From Pomphorhynchus laevis (taxonomy: Eukaryota; Acanthocephala; Palaeacanthocephala; Echinorhynchida; Pomphorhynchidae), in the NCBI GenBank assembly GCA_012934845.2, contig WNNJ02001212.1, positions 57,774 to 121,773 of the forward strand: a DNA stretch of 64,000 bases. Direction: 5' to 3'. Made by a program: the position numbers and the translations under genes. Within the stretch, counting starts at the first letter, position 1. Each line of letters begins with the position of its first letter. Of this stretch, positions 10,195 to 20,776 are shown piece by piece. The notes below the pieces were generated by a model that saw only the letters and a program-made list of their open reading frames with translations, was not told the origin of the DNA and searched no databases.

Positions 10195-10938
10195 CTAAGA
10201 AAGTGAGATTGGTACTATGGGGATGATCGATGAGGCAAAAGATACAGTGGGTGGAGATATGTTTGGTTTACGGGGGAGGATCTGTATCATTTTGGCCTTG
10301 TCGGAGTTTAGAACGAGATGGAGATTGGAGAGACGTTTGTAGATAGAAAAAAGGCAGTTGAAGGCAGAAATGCCGATATCGCGTATGCGATGTGCGGGTA
10401 CATGAGCATAAATGTGGATGTCATCGGCGTATTGCATGACGTTAAAGGATAAAGATTTTATAAACGGAGAGAGATCGCCAAGCAGTAGAGAGAAAAGCAG
10501 GGGACCTACTACTGAACCTTGTGTGACCACAAAAAATAGGGATGGGATGGGAGTATGATGAATTAGAACAGACGTGAAACAAAACGGTAGGATAGATATG
10601 AAGCAAACTTTGCTACGGAGGAGGAAGAAAAGCCGTAATCGTAACGAAGGCAAGAAAGGAGGACGGAGTGGTCGACATTGTCGAAGGTGGAGGAGAGGTC
10701 GAGGGAGATGAGAACACTATATAGAGCCTTGTCTCGAGAAATGAGTAAGTCGTTGTAAACTTTCATGCAGGCAATTTCTGTAGTGATTAGAGTGGAAAGC
10801 GGATTGGAAAAGAGGATACAGATTGGATGAGGAGAGATAAGCGTTGATCTGTATTAAGATGAGGCGTTCTAAGAGCTTAGAAAGAGTAGGGAGTAGTGAA
10901 ATGGGGCGATAGCTGAAAGGAAGGGAGAGGTCAAGCAA
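10195..10938 (-). pseudogene. LINE ORF2, reverse transcriptase part
   Basis: Three overlapping frames give YRPISLLPTLSKLLERLI, then VSLDLSSTFDNVDHSVLL-like text, then TQGSVVGPLLFSLLLGD and MQYADDIHIYAH. These are the fingers, the first catalytic Asp, the QG-S-GPLLF motif and the YADD box. The frames are joined only by breaks, so the enzyme is dead. Confidence 0.8.
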
Positions 10939-12388
10939 TTGTCTTTTTAAGGAGGGGACGAACTTAAAAAGTTCCTTAGAAAGAGTAGCACCCTAGAAAG
11001 AGAAGTACCTTAGAAAGAGTAGTGGGTAGGCAGTCGATTGGCAGGTGAAGTTTTGCTAATCAAGGACATGAGAACAGATGAGACTTCGGTAGGTGAGACA
11101 GGAAGAAGGTGAAAGAATTCCTAGAGGATGAGGCTAGGCGAGGCGGAGTGGGATAAGATGAAGACCGGAATGTGAGAGATCAACGTGGATACTTTTGTCT
11201 AAAGAAATGACGAATAATCATGGGGATTGATGTTGCAAGGCGAAGAAGAGCGAGCAAGTATTGAGTTAAAAGTATGCCAGAGAGTCTTAGAGTTGAATGA
11301 AGTGATGATTTTATGCTGCCAGAAGGAGTTACATTTGGTACGTAGTAGGTGGAGATGAGACCGCAGATGAGCAAGATAGGTATCAAGGAAAGACGGAGTG
11401 ATCGAGCGGAAATCACGTCTGAGAGAGCGGTAATAGACTCGAAAAGCATGACGGAGTCGACGCTTTGAGAGTAGGCATTGGATGTCAAACCATGGGGCAC
11501 GGTGCAAGCGACGGTGTGGGTGAGGCTTGAAGGGCAAGAGAAGATCGAGAATGGATGTGAGTTCAGAGTCGAAAAGAAAGGCGAGATCGTGAGGAGAGGA
11601 ATATGTTATTGTGGGATAGGATAGAGACGATTTGAGTAAGAGAGCGGATAAGGGAGAGGTCAAGATTTCTCCAAAGGCAACGTAGAATTGTAGGTGTGTG
11701 AGGAGGGGTGTGGTTGTGAGTGAGATCAACGGTAACGAAAAAGTGATCGGATAAACCAGGATCGAAGATAGACAGTGAGATGTAGGCAGCAAAATGATCG
11801 GGGACGGCGATGATGTCGAGTGCCCCGCCAATGATATGTGTGGGGGCAGTGGACATGGGTTTGTAGTTAGTTGGTAGAATGTTGATGAACTGGATGGACT
11901 AGGTGGAAGAGGAGCGGTCGAGGCGGATGTTGAAGTCGTCATGAACGATTAAAGGGATGCATCAACAAAGAACAGTGGGACAGAATGTCAGCGAGTTAGG
12001 TGAAAAATAAGGAGGTAGGAGAAGATTTACCATAACGGTATACAATGGCGAGATCTCGAGTGATCGAATTAGAAGGACAAGTGAGCAGTTCAAAGGAGCA
12101 AGGACTAAAAGGGGAAGTGATTTTGCGAATAGACGCGGGGTGAAGGGCGAATGCGACAATACCATCATGAATAGAGAATTTAGAAAGAGATGAGCTGAGG
12201 GGGCGAGTAGATTCGACAAGTGAGCAACTGGCAGAGAGCAAACGGCGGATGGAGAGGTCGTCAGAATCGGAGTGCCAGGATTCGATGAGGCAGAAGATAT
12301 CGATGGATTGCTTGGTGAATAGGTTGAGGATGAGATCGGATTTATTGAGAATAGATCTAGTGTTTAAGAGGATTTATTGAGAATAGAT

Positions 12389-13367
12389 CTAGTGTTGAGA
12401 AGGAGTGATGGAGCGCCATCGAATTTTTGGGCGGGTGTGGACAACTTGAAAATTTCCGTCGATGTTTCGGATGGAGAGAGATGTTTCTCCGTTTTCCTCG
12501 CGACTGCATTTTTCAATGTGGGCAAATAAGAGTTGAGCGATTTCGAATGGGGTGCGATCGGGAAAAATGCGAGTGGCTGAAGAGGACATGAGTTTGAATC
12601 GTTGGGAGAGGATATGAGTTTGAATCGTTGGGAGAGGACAGAAGACGCGTGAGAGCAATGCTTGAAAACAATTTTTAGGATAGGGGGCTGGGAAGGATTA
12701 GATTGAGAAGATTTATTTAGGCGGATGAATTCGACATGAGAGATGTTATTGAAAAAGGATGGTTTATCCGCAGGAACAAGAGACGAGAGGATGGATATGA
12801 ATGCGGAAACATCGTGGTCGAGACGTGCTTGTGGAGATAAAGAGGTGGAAGGAGTGATATTAGTGACGATGACGCAACGATCGCGAAAAGGAAAGCATTT
12901 TCGTAAAGAAGGACTAGTAACGTGAGTTGGTGAGATCACGATAGGAGAGCTGGGAGTTGAGGATATCAAGGGAGTAGGTTTAACAGTGGAAGACAAAGAG
13001 GATTTGGATAATATAGAGGGTGGTGAGCGATGTGAGGAAAGGTTACGAGTTGACGGATTGTGGATGTTGGTGGAGGTGATTCTGATTGAGGGATGTAGGT
13101 TATTGAGAAACGAGACAGAAGAGAAGATACGGGGTTGTCGGGAAGTGAAGACATTGGATTAGAAGTGCATGTGATGACAGGATCAGTGGGTTGACAAAAG
13201 ATATCAGAAACAACTGGGGTGGTTTGAGTGGACACGTTGGAGGTTGATATGTTCTTATGGGAGAGGTCGCGTATGAGTTTGTTGGCACAAAAGCCGCATA
13301 GGAAGTCTTCTTTAGACTTGCTGCTGTCACATGCGATTGTAGTCCAGACGCTGCAGTCGAGTGTCAA
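12389..13367 (-). pseudogene. LINE ORF1 with PHD-like finger
   Basis: Near 13360-13260 the protein reads LDCSVWTTIACDSSKSKEDF then LCGFCANKL, a half PHD-like zinc finger as in CR1-group ORF1. A long Ser/Thr/Pro-rich linker follows, then FRDRCVIVTNITPSTSLSPQ with DHDVS, then the C-terminal domain with FIRLNKSSQ. Two direct repeats of about 20 bp (near 12590-12625) lie in the C-terminal part, and the last part is in another frame (12389-12658). The presumed role is RNA binding for the retrotransposon particle. Confidence 0.75.
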
Positions 13368-13470
13368 GCACTGTACTTGTAGTTAAGCACAGTTGGTGTC
13401 GGTCGTTGCTGTCTTCTCACGTCCACCCATCCACGTCTTTGTGTGTTAAAACTGTTAAATTTGCTGTATT

Positions 13471-13520
13471 GATCTGGAACTGGATTGATCTGGAACTGGA
13501 TTGATCTGGAACTGGATTGA
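13471..13520. repeat. 16-bp minisatellite in a LINE 5' leader
   Basis: Three perfect tandem copies of GATCTGGAACTGGATT plus a partial unit. It lies just upstream of the 5' end of the minus-strand LINE. The same unit occurs, degenerate, at 46245-46356 next to the 5' end of a different LINE family, and as 1.5 units at 57781-57804. Confidence 0.85.
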
Positions 13521-13859
13521 ATGTATGTATATTATATCTCAAACTTTTTTAAGTTCTACTAAACTTCTTTGACGCTACATATCTTTGTTGTTACTGACAT
13601 ATCTTTTGTTTAAAGCAGATTATTTTCTTCCAAACAGACTAAACCCTTTATTCATAACCATCGTGAGAGTTAGTCTTCTTATTTCGATTTCTTATAATCT
13701 AGTTTTCAGATACTTTCGTGCTTATGAAATTAATAAAGTTGTACGTTAGTTGCCGCAGTACGCATTGCCCGACCCAAAAGGTTTATAAAACTTAATCATA
13801 TAGTTTCACATTTAAGTTTTCTTCTAAGTGTATTATTTATGATGTCTATTGTCCAAGTC

Positions 13860-14490
13860 ATTGTTACCCTTGATTGGAAAGTAGCTTTAGTTTGTTACTT
13901 CTTCAAAATGTAGTCGTGAAGATATTTCACAATACCGTCTTATCAGGCACTAATTGCTTAAATAATGATGGTAGTGAAGATGCTAATGTTGGATCAGTTA
14001 TCAAAACATTTCGACCTAAATCGGAGAACAGCAAACATGGCTTTCGACGTAACATATCTTGCTTTATAATTCTTTTTACTGCATGTAAGGCATGGTGTGA
14101 TGTTGTATCGAACTCTAAAACCGTAGATATTATTTTCATCAGTTTCAGCTCGCGTTTGATCGAGTTTATCTATCTAATCTTATAATACTACATAATCACC
14201 AGATCCAGAGATGAATAAGTAAATGTCTTAATGATCGACGTATTTCTGTTAGATTAAGTGGATCGTTATATTTATTTCGTAGTGTTTGTCATGGTTCATT
14301 GCATTGTAGAGTACTTAAACCTTTGATTTTTAAGAAATCTAAATGAGGTCATATGTAATCTTAAATTTAAACACCTAGCCTGTGTAGATGACTTAAAAAT
14401 ATAGAATAAAATTAACGAATATGATGATTGATACAAATTGCTTGAAGATTTAGATTGATTAGTAGATAGAATGAGAATGTCTATCAACTT
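13860..14490 (+). mobile_element. Rex1/CR1-like LINE, reverse transcriptase fragment
   Basis: Frames contain SKHGFRRNISC near 14035, KTVDIIFISFSS near 14120 with AFDRVYL, then LNDRRISVRLSGS near 14240 and DDLKI near 14390. This is the stretch from the fingers to the YADD box of a reverse transcriptase of the same group as 3859-4941. It is heavily decayed and continues at 16240 after an insertion. Confidence 0.65.
14323..14469 (+). repeat. Left copy of a ~147-bp direct repeat
   Basis: It matches 16240-16387 with about one difference in eight. Both copies cover the YADD-box region of a Rex1-like reverse transcriptase (VDDLKI). They flank two CR1-like LINE pieces. Confidence 0.75.
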
Positions 14491-16239
14491 CTACAAAAGC
14501 ACTCTCTCGACAGCTCACTCCCGTCCTCAGATCGTCCTATATCTCTTCTGCCAACCTTATCCATTTCTACGAATGTCTTGTGCTAAATAAGGTTAATACT
14601 TATATTCTATCGTCAATATATATCCCCCATTTCAATCTGCTTTTCGTTCTAATCATTCCACGGAACTAGCGTGTCACAAAGTCTTTGGTGATCTTATACA
14701 ATCACGAGTAGAAAAAATTTATAGCGTCGAAATCTCCATGGACTTTCCATTTAAATTCGACATCGTCAATCATAATATTCTTCTCTATCGGCTACATCAT
14801 GACTCTGAATTATAACTCCGCTGCATCCTGATTTTCTTCTTATCTATCTGACCATTCTGTCAGTGTTCATTCAGTTTCTGTCTCTCAACCGTCTTCTCTC
14901 TCACACGGTGTTCTTCAAGACTCAGTACTAGGTCCAGTTCTTTTCTCCCTTCTCGGTGATCTCTCTTCAATAACCAGAGCACACAATTTCAATGTTATGC
15001 AGCATGCTGATGACATTATCTTCTACTCTCATATACCTTCCTCTCATATCGATGATCTTGAATCCACTTCCTTTGCTTGCCTTTTATCCGTTTCCAAGCA
15101 CATTTTTTTTCTTCGCCTATGACTAAATCCTGCAAAGCACAATATCATGTGGATAATTCATTCGCACTTCAACATTACTCCACCTTTTGTATATATCTAA
15201 ACAACCGTTATACGTGTCGTTAATGATATCGTATTCCTCGGTTTCCACTTTGACAACAATCTTTCTCTCAAGCCATTTGTTTCCGATAAAATCATCGCTC
15301 CTACTCGCTTTTCGTCCTCCGTCACAACGGTAATCACGGATATCGTGCGTTCACCATCGCTGCACCACGCGTTTGGAACGAACTTCCTCGTGTCACAAAA
15401 TCATTGACGTCGCTTAAACACTTCAAAACTTCCTTGATCGCCATACTTCTTGCAAACGAACTAAAATAACACTTTCAGCCGCAATCAATTCAATAACTCT
15501 ACATACAAGTTCAAACATTCATCGGACGTAAACTTGTCTTTTAATTTTTATAGTTGACCTGTAAATGGTTCTATTTACCACAAAGGCCACTCTAAATAAA
15601 TGCTATTCTAAAATCAACTCATTGTTCCTGCTACACCGTGATATTTACCGTATTCGTAGGTTGATCGATTTTCGCTCATGTGTTTCTCTTTTCCCCCTTT
15701 AATTTTGCCGAATCGATTATTGCCTTAGCCTCTTCTCCAACTCTCCCAAAACTACTCTCCAACCTCTCCAACCTTTCCAACGTATTGTAAACTAAGCAGT
15801 TCGCGTTTTCTTGCGTCTCCGCCGTTTTGATCACAGATCTAAACATATTTTCAATCTTTCCTGGCTTCCCAAAATTAGACATCGTGTCCAGTTTCGTTAA
15901 ATATCCTGACCCATCGTGTACTGCATCGCAACTTCTCTTCATACTTACGTCTTCTATATCCTGACGAATCTCGTCCTGCTTATTTATCCTTAATATCATC
16001 CCATTATCCTCTACACTCCAAATTATTCGACAAATTACCGCCTCCGTTCCTTTCCTGTTGCTGCTCCTCTTGCTTGGAATTCGCTCCCTTTGTACATCCG
16101 CTCACCTTCCTTGTTCATACTATTCAAGATTCGTCTACGGGATTATTTTTTATTAGTTTGATCATTTTCTTTGTGCTTAGTGGACTTGTAAGCCGTATTG
16201 GCACGTATTTGCCGGTTAAAAAATCTCTCTTTTTTAGAC
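14490..16239 (+). mobile_element. CR1/L2-like LINE, two 3' fragments in tandem
   Basis: The first fragment (about 14490-15610) runs from PPFQSAFRSNHST through GVLQDSVLGPVLF near 14910, QHADDI near 15000 and the C-terminal NELP motif near 15380. The second (about 15640-16230) repeats the C-terminal part (DYCLSLFSNSPK near 15715, AAPLAWNSLPLY near 16065) and ends in the family's GTGGACTTGTAAGC 3' box and a T-rich tail. A 107-codon minus-strand frame at 15676-15999 is only a shadow of this. Both pieces are 5'-truncated. Confidence 0.75.
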
Positions 16240-16387
16240 TTGATTTTTAACAAATCTAAATGAGGTCATAGGTAATCTTAAATGTTAACACCTAGCCTAT
16301 GTAGATGACTTAAAAATATAGAATAAAATTAATCAATATGATGATTGCTGCCCATTGTTTGAGGATTTATATAGATTAGTAGATGGA
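16240..16387 (+). repeat. Right copy of a ~147-bp direct repeat
   Basis: Second copy of the 14323-14469 repeat (AAATCTAAATGAGGTCAT and CACCTAGCCT.TGTAGATGAC are shared). Here the frame reads YVDDLKI, then LFEDLYRLVDG, so it is reverse transcriptase sequence. Confidence 0.75.
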
Positions 16388-17985
16388 GTACAACTACTGG
16401 AATCATAGATGACATAACTCTAGTAAATATTCTTGTACGAGACTGTAAATTTAAGATATACATCTGGTATACCATTTGTGATAACGTTTAATCTTACTAC
16501 AATTAAAATGGTTTTGAGTGTATAAATTGTAACATTGAAAATCTTCTATATAATAATGATATGGTATCTTAGCGGACGAGGATGCAGCATTTTCTAAAAG
16601 ATTTTTTTTGCGTCGAGATATGTTTGTTGATCAATACGACTCAACAAATAACTCAAAGGCATCAAGTACTTGATCGTCAGTTCCAACCAATTACTCTTAC
16701 TCATCACGGCTACATTCTCAGCCAATTATTTAAAAGATAGACAATCTACTCCATCCAAATTCACTGCTAGTACTTCTAAATAACATGTCGTCGTAACTCA
16801 TGAGACACCTGAATCCCATAAAAGATTAAATATACTAGCGATCTAACATGTTATTTCGCGACTATTCATCAATATACAACAGGCCCTGTGAGAATAATTC
16901 GAAAACTGTTGGACTGGTGTCGAAAGATACCAAAAGCCGTCTTGATAGTAATGATATTGTATCTTAAAAGACGATGATAGTGCATTTTCAAAAGAAGTTC
17001 ATTTAGACGATTGACCGCTAAAAGTCTGACAATTCTTTTCAACACTTTTGTACGATCTCACATATTGAATATTGCTCACTCACACAATTTTCATGCTCAT
17101 TAGGAAATTTACGATCTCTATAAAATATTTAACATGGAATTTCTAAATGGTGATTTAGTATTAGATTTCATACTACTCATTACATTTTACACAGTTGAAT
17201 TAGTCGTAGGTTGAAATGCGTTTACGATTAAATGATTTTTCTCGAAGGCATCACAACTACATTCTCAGCCAATTATTTTTAAGATAGAAGACAATCTACT
17301 CTATCCAATCTCACTTTTAATACCTCTAAATATGATGTGGTCGTATCTAATGAGGCATGTGCATCCAATAAAAAATAAATATACTAGCAATCTAGCATCT
17401 TGTGTTTCGACTGTTCATTTAGGTATGGCAGACACTGTGAGGATAATTCAAAAACTGTCGTACTGGTGTTATTTGCTGGGATCTAATTTCCGTTTCCTAA
17501 TAACGGAACTATAAGTGGATTTGATGTAGAATTGACAAATGCTGAACTTTTTGAAATTAATAATAAATTCTTCTACTGCAAAACAGCATGCATATAATAA
17601 CAATTTCTTACATGTAGATAATAAAGCAAGAAGAACCAAACAGAAACAATCAGTTCACAGTCAGCGCCGTCTTCTAATATATCAATTGTAACGCTGTGGA
17701 ATCAGGTTCCACAAGCATAAATTAAACCACCACCTTCCGACTAAACCATTCAAGGTCTCTCATACAACTTAAGATAAAATCGAGGCGTACTATGATCGGT
17801 AGTCTCGACGTGAGAAGTTTCAGAAATCTTATTCTTTGCTCTGGTGGACGTACCCTTAAAATAAGACTAATTCCGAGATTTCCCAGTTCACCAAAGACAC
17901 ACTTGACTCTCTCTTAATGACATACGTTGGGCCTTTCAGGACCATTTTTGCTCTATTTAGGACACTTTTGAACCAATTCAAGTAT
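16388..17985. other. Decayed repeats, no gene seen
   Basis: After the end of the Rex1-like piece (about 16480) there are two direct copies of a ~245-bp unit at about 16695-16940 and 17240-17480, roughly 80% alike (shared CTACATTCTCAGCCAATTAT). No protein motif is recognisable in them. The following 500 bp contain nothing I can name. Confidence 0.5.
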
Positions 17986-17989
17986 AATC

Positions 17990-18450
17990 TGACCATCTAT
18001 TTAACCGTAATTGTAAACTCTATGTATCCTACTCGATTAGTAAAGGCTAAAAGGGGTGAAAACCACCTGCGATTTTGAAGAATTGAGAAAATTGGATGAG
18101 GGTAGCTGTTCTTTTAATCTTAAGAAACACTGATGTCCGAGACTAAATCTTTACAACTGCGTCCAACAAATAGGCTGTATCATCAGCGTATACAACTATA
18201 TGTTGATCACGTTTAAAGGATGTCAATAAAACAATCGAGACCGCAAGAAATAAAGTAGGAGAGAGTGAAGATCCTTGCAAAATAAATGAAGATGCGTTCG
18301 AATACAGCAGAAAAGTCAAGAAAGACGATACAGCAAGCTGATGGTTGTTTTCCTAACAAACCTGATGCACTGCACCGATAGCTTAATAAACTGAGCGATC
18401 TTTCAAACCCACGAAAACTAGGTGGGATTAAAATGCGCTACTTAAATGGT
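17990..18450 (-). mobile_element. I/Jockey-like LINE reverse transcriptase fragment
   Basis: On the minus strand one frame reads QGSSLSPTLFLAVSIVLL and then VVYADDTAYLLDAVV: the QG..LSP.LF and YADD boxes of a reverse transcriptase. Another frame just upstream reads CCIVFLDFSAVFERI, the first catalytic Asp region. ADDTA is typical of I/R1/Jockey-group elements rather than the two LINE groups dominating this window. The flanking sequence to about 19290 may belong to it but cannot be aligned by eye. Confidence 0.6.
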
Positions 18451-19469
18451 CGCGGATTTTACGCGCAAGCACTATTTCGTAAATAGAGGAATGTATTTTA
18501 ATTGAAACGGTTCGCAGATCTTTAGGATACGTGATTATTTTTTCTTGGCTAAATATGCCCTTTGGCTGATGTTTATGCCGACTAAAACGGAGGGAGTATC
18601 TAAAAGGATAGTAATGGCGAACTCCTTTCTCTGACGTCTGCCAAAAGCTGAATGGAAAGTGACAAACGGGTTTTGGAGGTACAAAGTGACCTCGTGAATT
18701 CAGGATATCTGTAAAAGATGTATCTACTTCTTAAATTACCTCAATGTGTGCTTGGTTATGGAGATTGATTGGCTCCATAATTTGTAGGGACAATGACTCC
18801 TTCAGAACATAATCAAGGCCTATGCTGCCTATCTAACCCAAAATCGTCTCATCCCAGCAAGCAAACTTCTGTCTCTTAAATATCTCTGAAAAGAAAACTG
18901 AGAAGGGTTAAGACGAGCAATGCTCGCCCTATCCCTACTCATCTTGAGTCCATACCAAGAGTTTCAGTATGCTTTCGAGAAAGCCTGTCTGCAGGAAATA
19001 GAGATATTGACAATGTGTAGCATTTTTACCGATACCTTGAGTTTTGTTAAAGCGGGATTGAATATACGACATTTATAGGTAGTCGAAAAGATCTCAGTAG
19101 CTTATGTTGAGAGATAGAAATTAAATCGAGCAACACTCGCATTTCCTACAACAGGAAAGAAACGGATAGCTGCCTTGAAGAAGGCCACTCTGATGTGATC
19201 AAATTGGAACCTCATAATCAACGTAGTATCTAACAGCCAACGGAGTAGATCATGCAAAGTGGATAGTTGTTGGTTCGACTGCTCAGTATAGACAGGATTT
19301 AACATATGCTTTTCATATCGCAGTAGTATGTTTCGTAGGAGGACGTCCTAGACATGATCTAGACAGTCTGCAGGCCGAGAGTTTGCAGGCTGAAGAATAT
19401 GCTCGATTCAAACACCTATCTAAAGATACGGAAAAAATTGCTATTCGCAATCTAGATTCAAACGAATAT
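18451..19469. other. No recognised gene
   Basis: Only short frames. Near 19370-19410 the words GTTTGCAGGCTGAAGAATAT and ATGCTCGATTCAAA occur; they recur at 38340-38400 and 38670-38700, so this edge belongs to the dispersed repeat family that carries the permuted hammerhead. Confidence 0.45.
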
Positions 19470-19999
19470 ATATAAGCGATTTTTCGAACTACCTATTTAT
19501 AAAAAACGTATTCCTTTCGGAATCCTGTGAGAAATTCAGTGCCCTCGTAACCAACGGATACGCATTTGTGCATATAAAGAATAACTAGAAGGTCCACACA
19601 CGCAACAAGCCAGTAAAAACGCTTTCTGCACCTGAGTTTTGTTTAGCATCGTGAGGAATTGCTGGTGTCTTTATAGTTATCACAAAAGCAGTAGAAACGC
19701 ACCCTTACCACTTCATCCGACTGACGATGACTGCTGGGTGGTTAGGGGCGTCTCGGAGTGATACATTAGACTGATGGAGCTGATGATCGAAGTCCAGTTT
19801 TTTAGCAGCTCAATTCCTCACGATGCTATACGAAGCTCAGGTGCAGAAGCGTTTTTACTGGCTTGTTGCGTGTGTGGACCTTCTAGTTATTCTTTATATA
19901 AGGCACAAATGCGTATCCGTTGATTACGAGGGCACTGAATTTCTCACAGGATTCCTGAAGGAATGCGTCATTTTATAAATTGTTATTGCGAAAAATCGC
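19470..19999. repeat. Palindromic repeat, arms ~195 bp
   Basis: Positions 19470-19664 are repeated in inverted form at about 19808-19999 (both contain GGTCCACACACGCAACAAGC or its complement). The spacer of ~143 bp contains a complete permuted hammerhead on the plus strand. Part of the spacer is itself repeated inverted at about 20045-20165. Confidence 0.8.
19687..19761 (+). ncRNA. Permuted hammerhead ribozyme candidate
   Basis: In order: AGCAGT A GAA (19687-19696), ACGC..CCCT.ACCAC, TTCATCCGA, CTGACGA (19721-19727), T, ACTGCT, GTGGTTAGGGGCGT, C (GUC at 19750-19752), TCGGAGTGA. Stem II pairs AGCAGU with ACUGCU and closes A with U. Stem III pairs ACGC with GCGU, CCCU with AGGG and ACCAC with GUGGU. 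Stem I pairs UCGGA with UCCGA and UGA with UCA around a bulged G. All conserved hammerhead core bases are present, but the strand order is GAA, CUGAYGA, GUC instead of the usual cycle. Confidence 0.7.
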
Positions 20000-20084
20000 T
20001 TGAAACTGTGGTCCAGGAGCCAAAGCTGGCTACGATTGATTTTTAATCCAAATTTGCTGCTAAATAACTGGACTTCGATCATCA

Positions 20085-20165
20085 GCTCCATCAGTCTAAT
20101 GTATCACTCCGAGACGATCCTAACCACCCAGCAGTCATCGTCAGTCGGATGAAGTGGTTAGGGTA
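20085..20165 (-). ncRNA. Partial permuted hammerhead copy
   Basis: On the minus strand it has CCCTAACCAC, TTCATCCGA, CTGACGA, TGACTGCT, GTGGTTAGG, GTC and TCGGAGTGA, as in the copy at 19687, but the GAA strand is replaced by a TATATA run. It is a broken inverted copy. Confidence 0.55.
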
Positions 20166-20264
20166 TATATATCTAGTGTCAGGACTGCCGTCTGCGATCA
20201 TCGAAGACCAATAATATGTGAATAGAATAAGAGCAGAAGACAGGAACAATATTTTTGTTAAAAA

Positions 20265-20292
20265 CGTTTCAACCCTTCCGGGTCTTCGTCAG
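20265..20292 (-). ncRNA. Minimal hammerhead motif (Penelope type)
   Basis: Minus strand: CTGACGA, AGACCC, GGAA, GGGTT, GAAACG. Core, stem II (GACCC with GGGUU) and GAA strand are in the normal order with a GNRA-like GGAA loop. Stems I and III are short or absent, as in the reduced hammerheads of Penelope-like elements. Confidence 0.5.
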
Positions 20293-20532
20293 TTTATCTA
20301 CAACACAAATATAAATAAAAAAAACTACACGCAGAACAAAAGGAATACACGCCAAAAGAAAAACGAAACAAAACCGAGAATTGTTAGCCTACGTCTCGCC
20401 ATGTGTAAATGTGTTTATCGTCGTTGAGGCCTGGCTGTACGTCGGTGTAGAGCTTTCCTATCCACTTTTGCTATATATATTGAATTACAATTATTCATTA
20501 ACAGCCTCTGGAGGTCTATTTCAAGACGCTAT

Positions 20533-20675
20533 AAATAATCTGTTTAATTATCAGTTAATTAATCCAGAGAACAAAAACTTCTAATTTATTAACACAACGC
20601 GTTTCGAAAAATTTCTTCTTCAATAATAAATTAGAAGTTTTTGTTCTCTGGATTAATTAACTGATAATTAAACAG

Positions 20676-20680
<5 letters not shown>
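20533..20680. repeat. Near-perfect palindrome with a hammerhead-like loop
   Basis: Arms 20533-20591 and 20622-20680 are almost exact inverted copies (TTAATTAATCCAGAGAACAA and its complement). The ~30-base centre reads on the minus strand TTGAAGA, AGAAATTTTTC, GAAACGCG, a decayed version of the core and GAA strand. Confidence 0.65.

Positions 20681-20722
<42 letters not shown>
20680..20722. repeat. (TA)n microsatellite
   Basis: About 21 TA units, directly joined to the palindrome before it. Confidence 0.95.
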
Positions 20723-20725
<3 letters not shown>

Positions 20726-20776
20726 CATACTACTCCGTTAGCAAATTCTCGGAGATGCCTTTTAAATATATCACAA

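Larger units (their letters stand above)
9535..13440 (-). mobile_element. CR1/L2-like LINE (GC-richer subfamily), nearly full length, broken
   Basis: It runs from its 5' leader near 13440 to its 3' tail near 9535. ORF1 (about 13367-12395) has the PHD-like finger, the RDRCVIVTNI block, IRLNKSSQSNP and the IEKCSREENGE..IRWR end. ORF2 follows with endonuclease (about 12390-11560), then reverse transcriptase (10938-10195; LDLSSTFDNVDHS, MQYADDIHIY, LNSDKAKMI). The 3' end has the family's CATGTAAGCGTGC box. Compared with the 47098 copy the coding text is richer in G+C and has many frame breaks, especially in ORF2. The 57775-60690 copy is its closest relative here. Confidence 0.85.

Noticed and set aside
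15676-15999. 107-codon minus-strand frame with polar, coiled-coil-like composition
   Set aside because: The plus strand here is the C-terminal end of a LINE ORF2 (DYCLSLFSNSPK), so the minus frame is a shadow.
14323-16387. The 147-bp direct repeats as LTRs of a small element
   Set aside because: The repeats are reverse transcriptase coding sequence of a Rex1-like LINE, and no LTR features such as TG..CA ends or primer site were seen.
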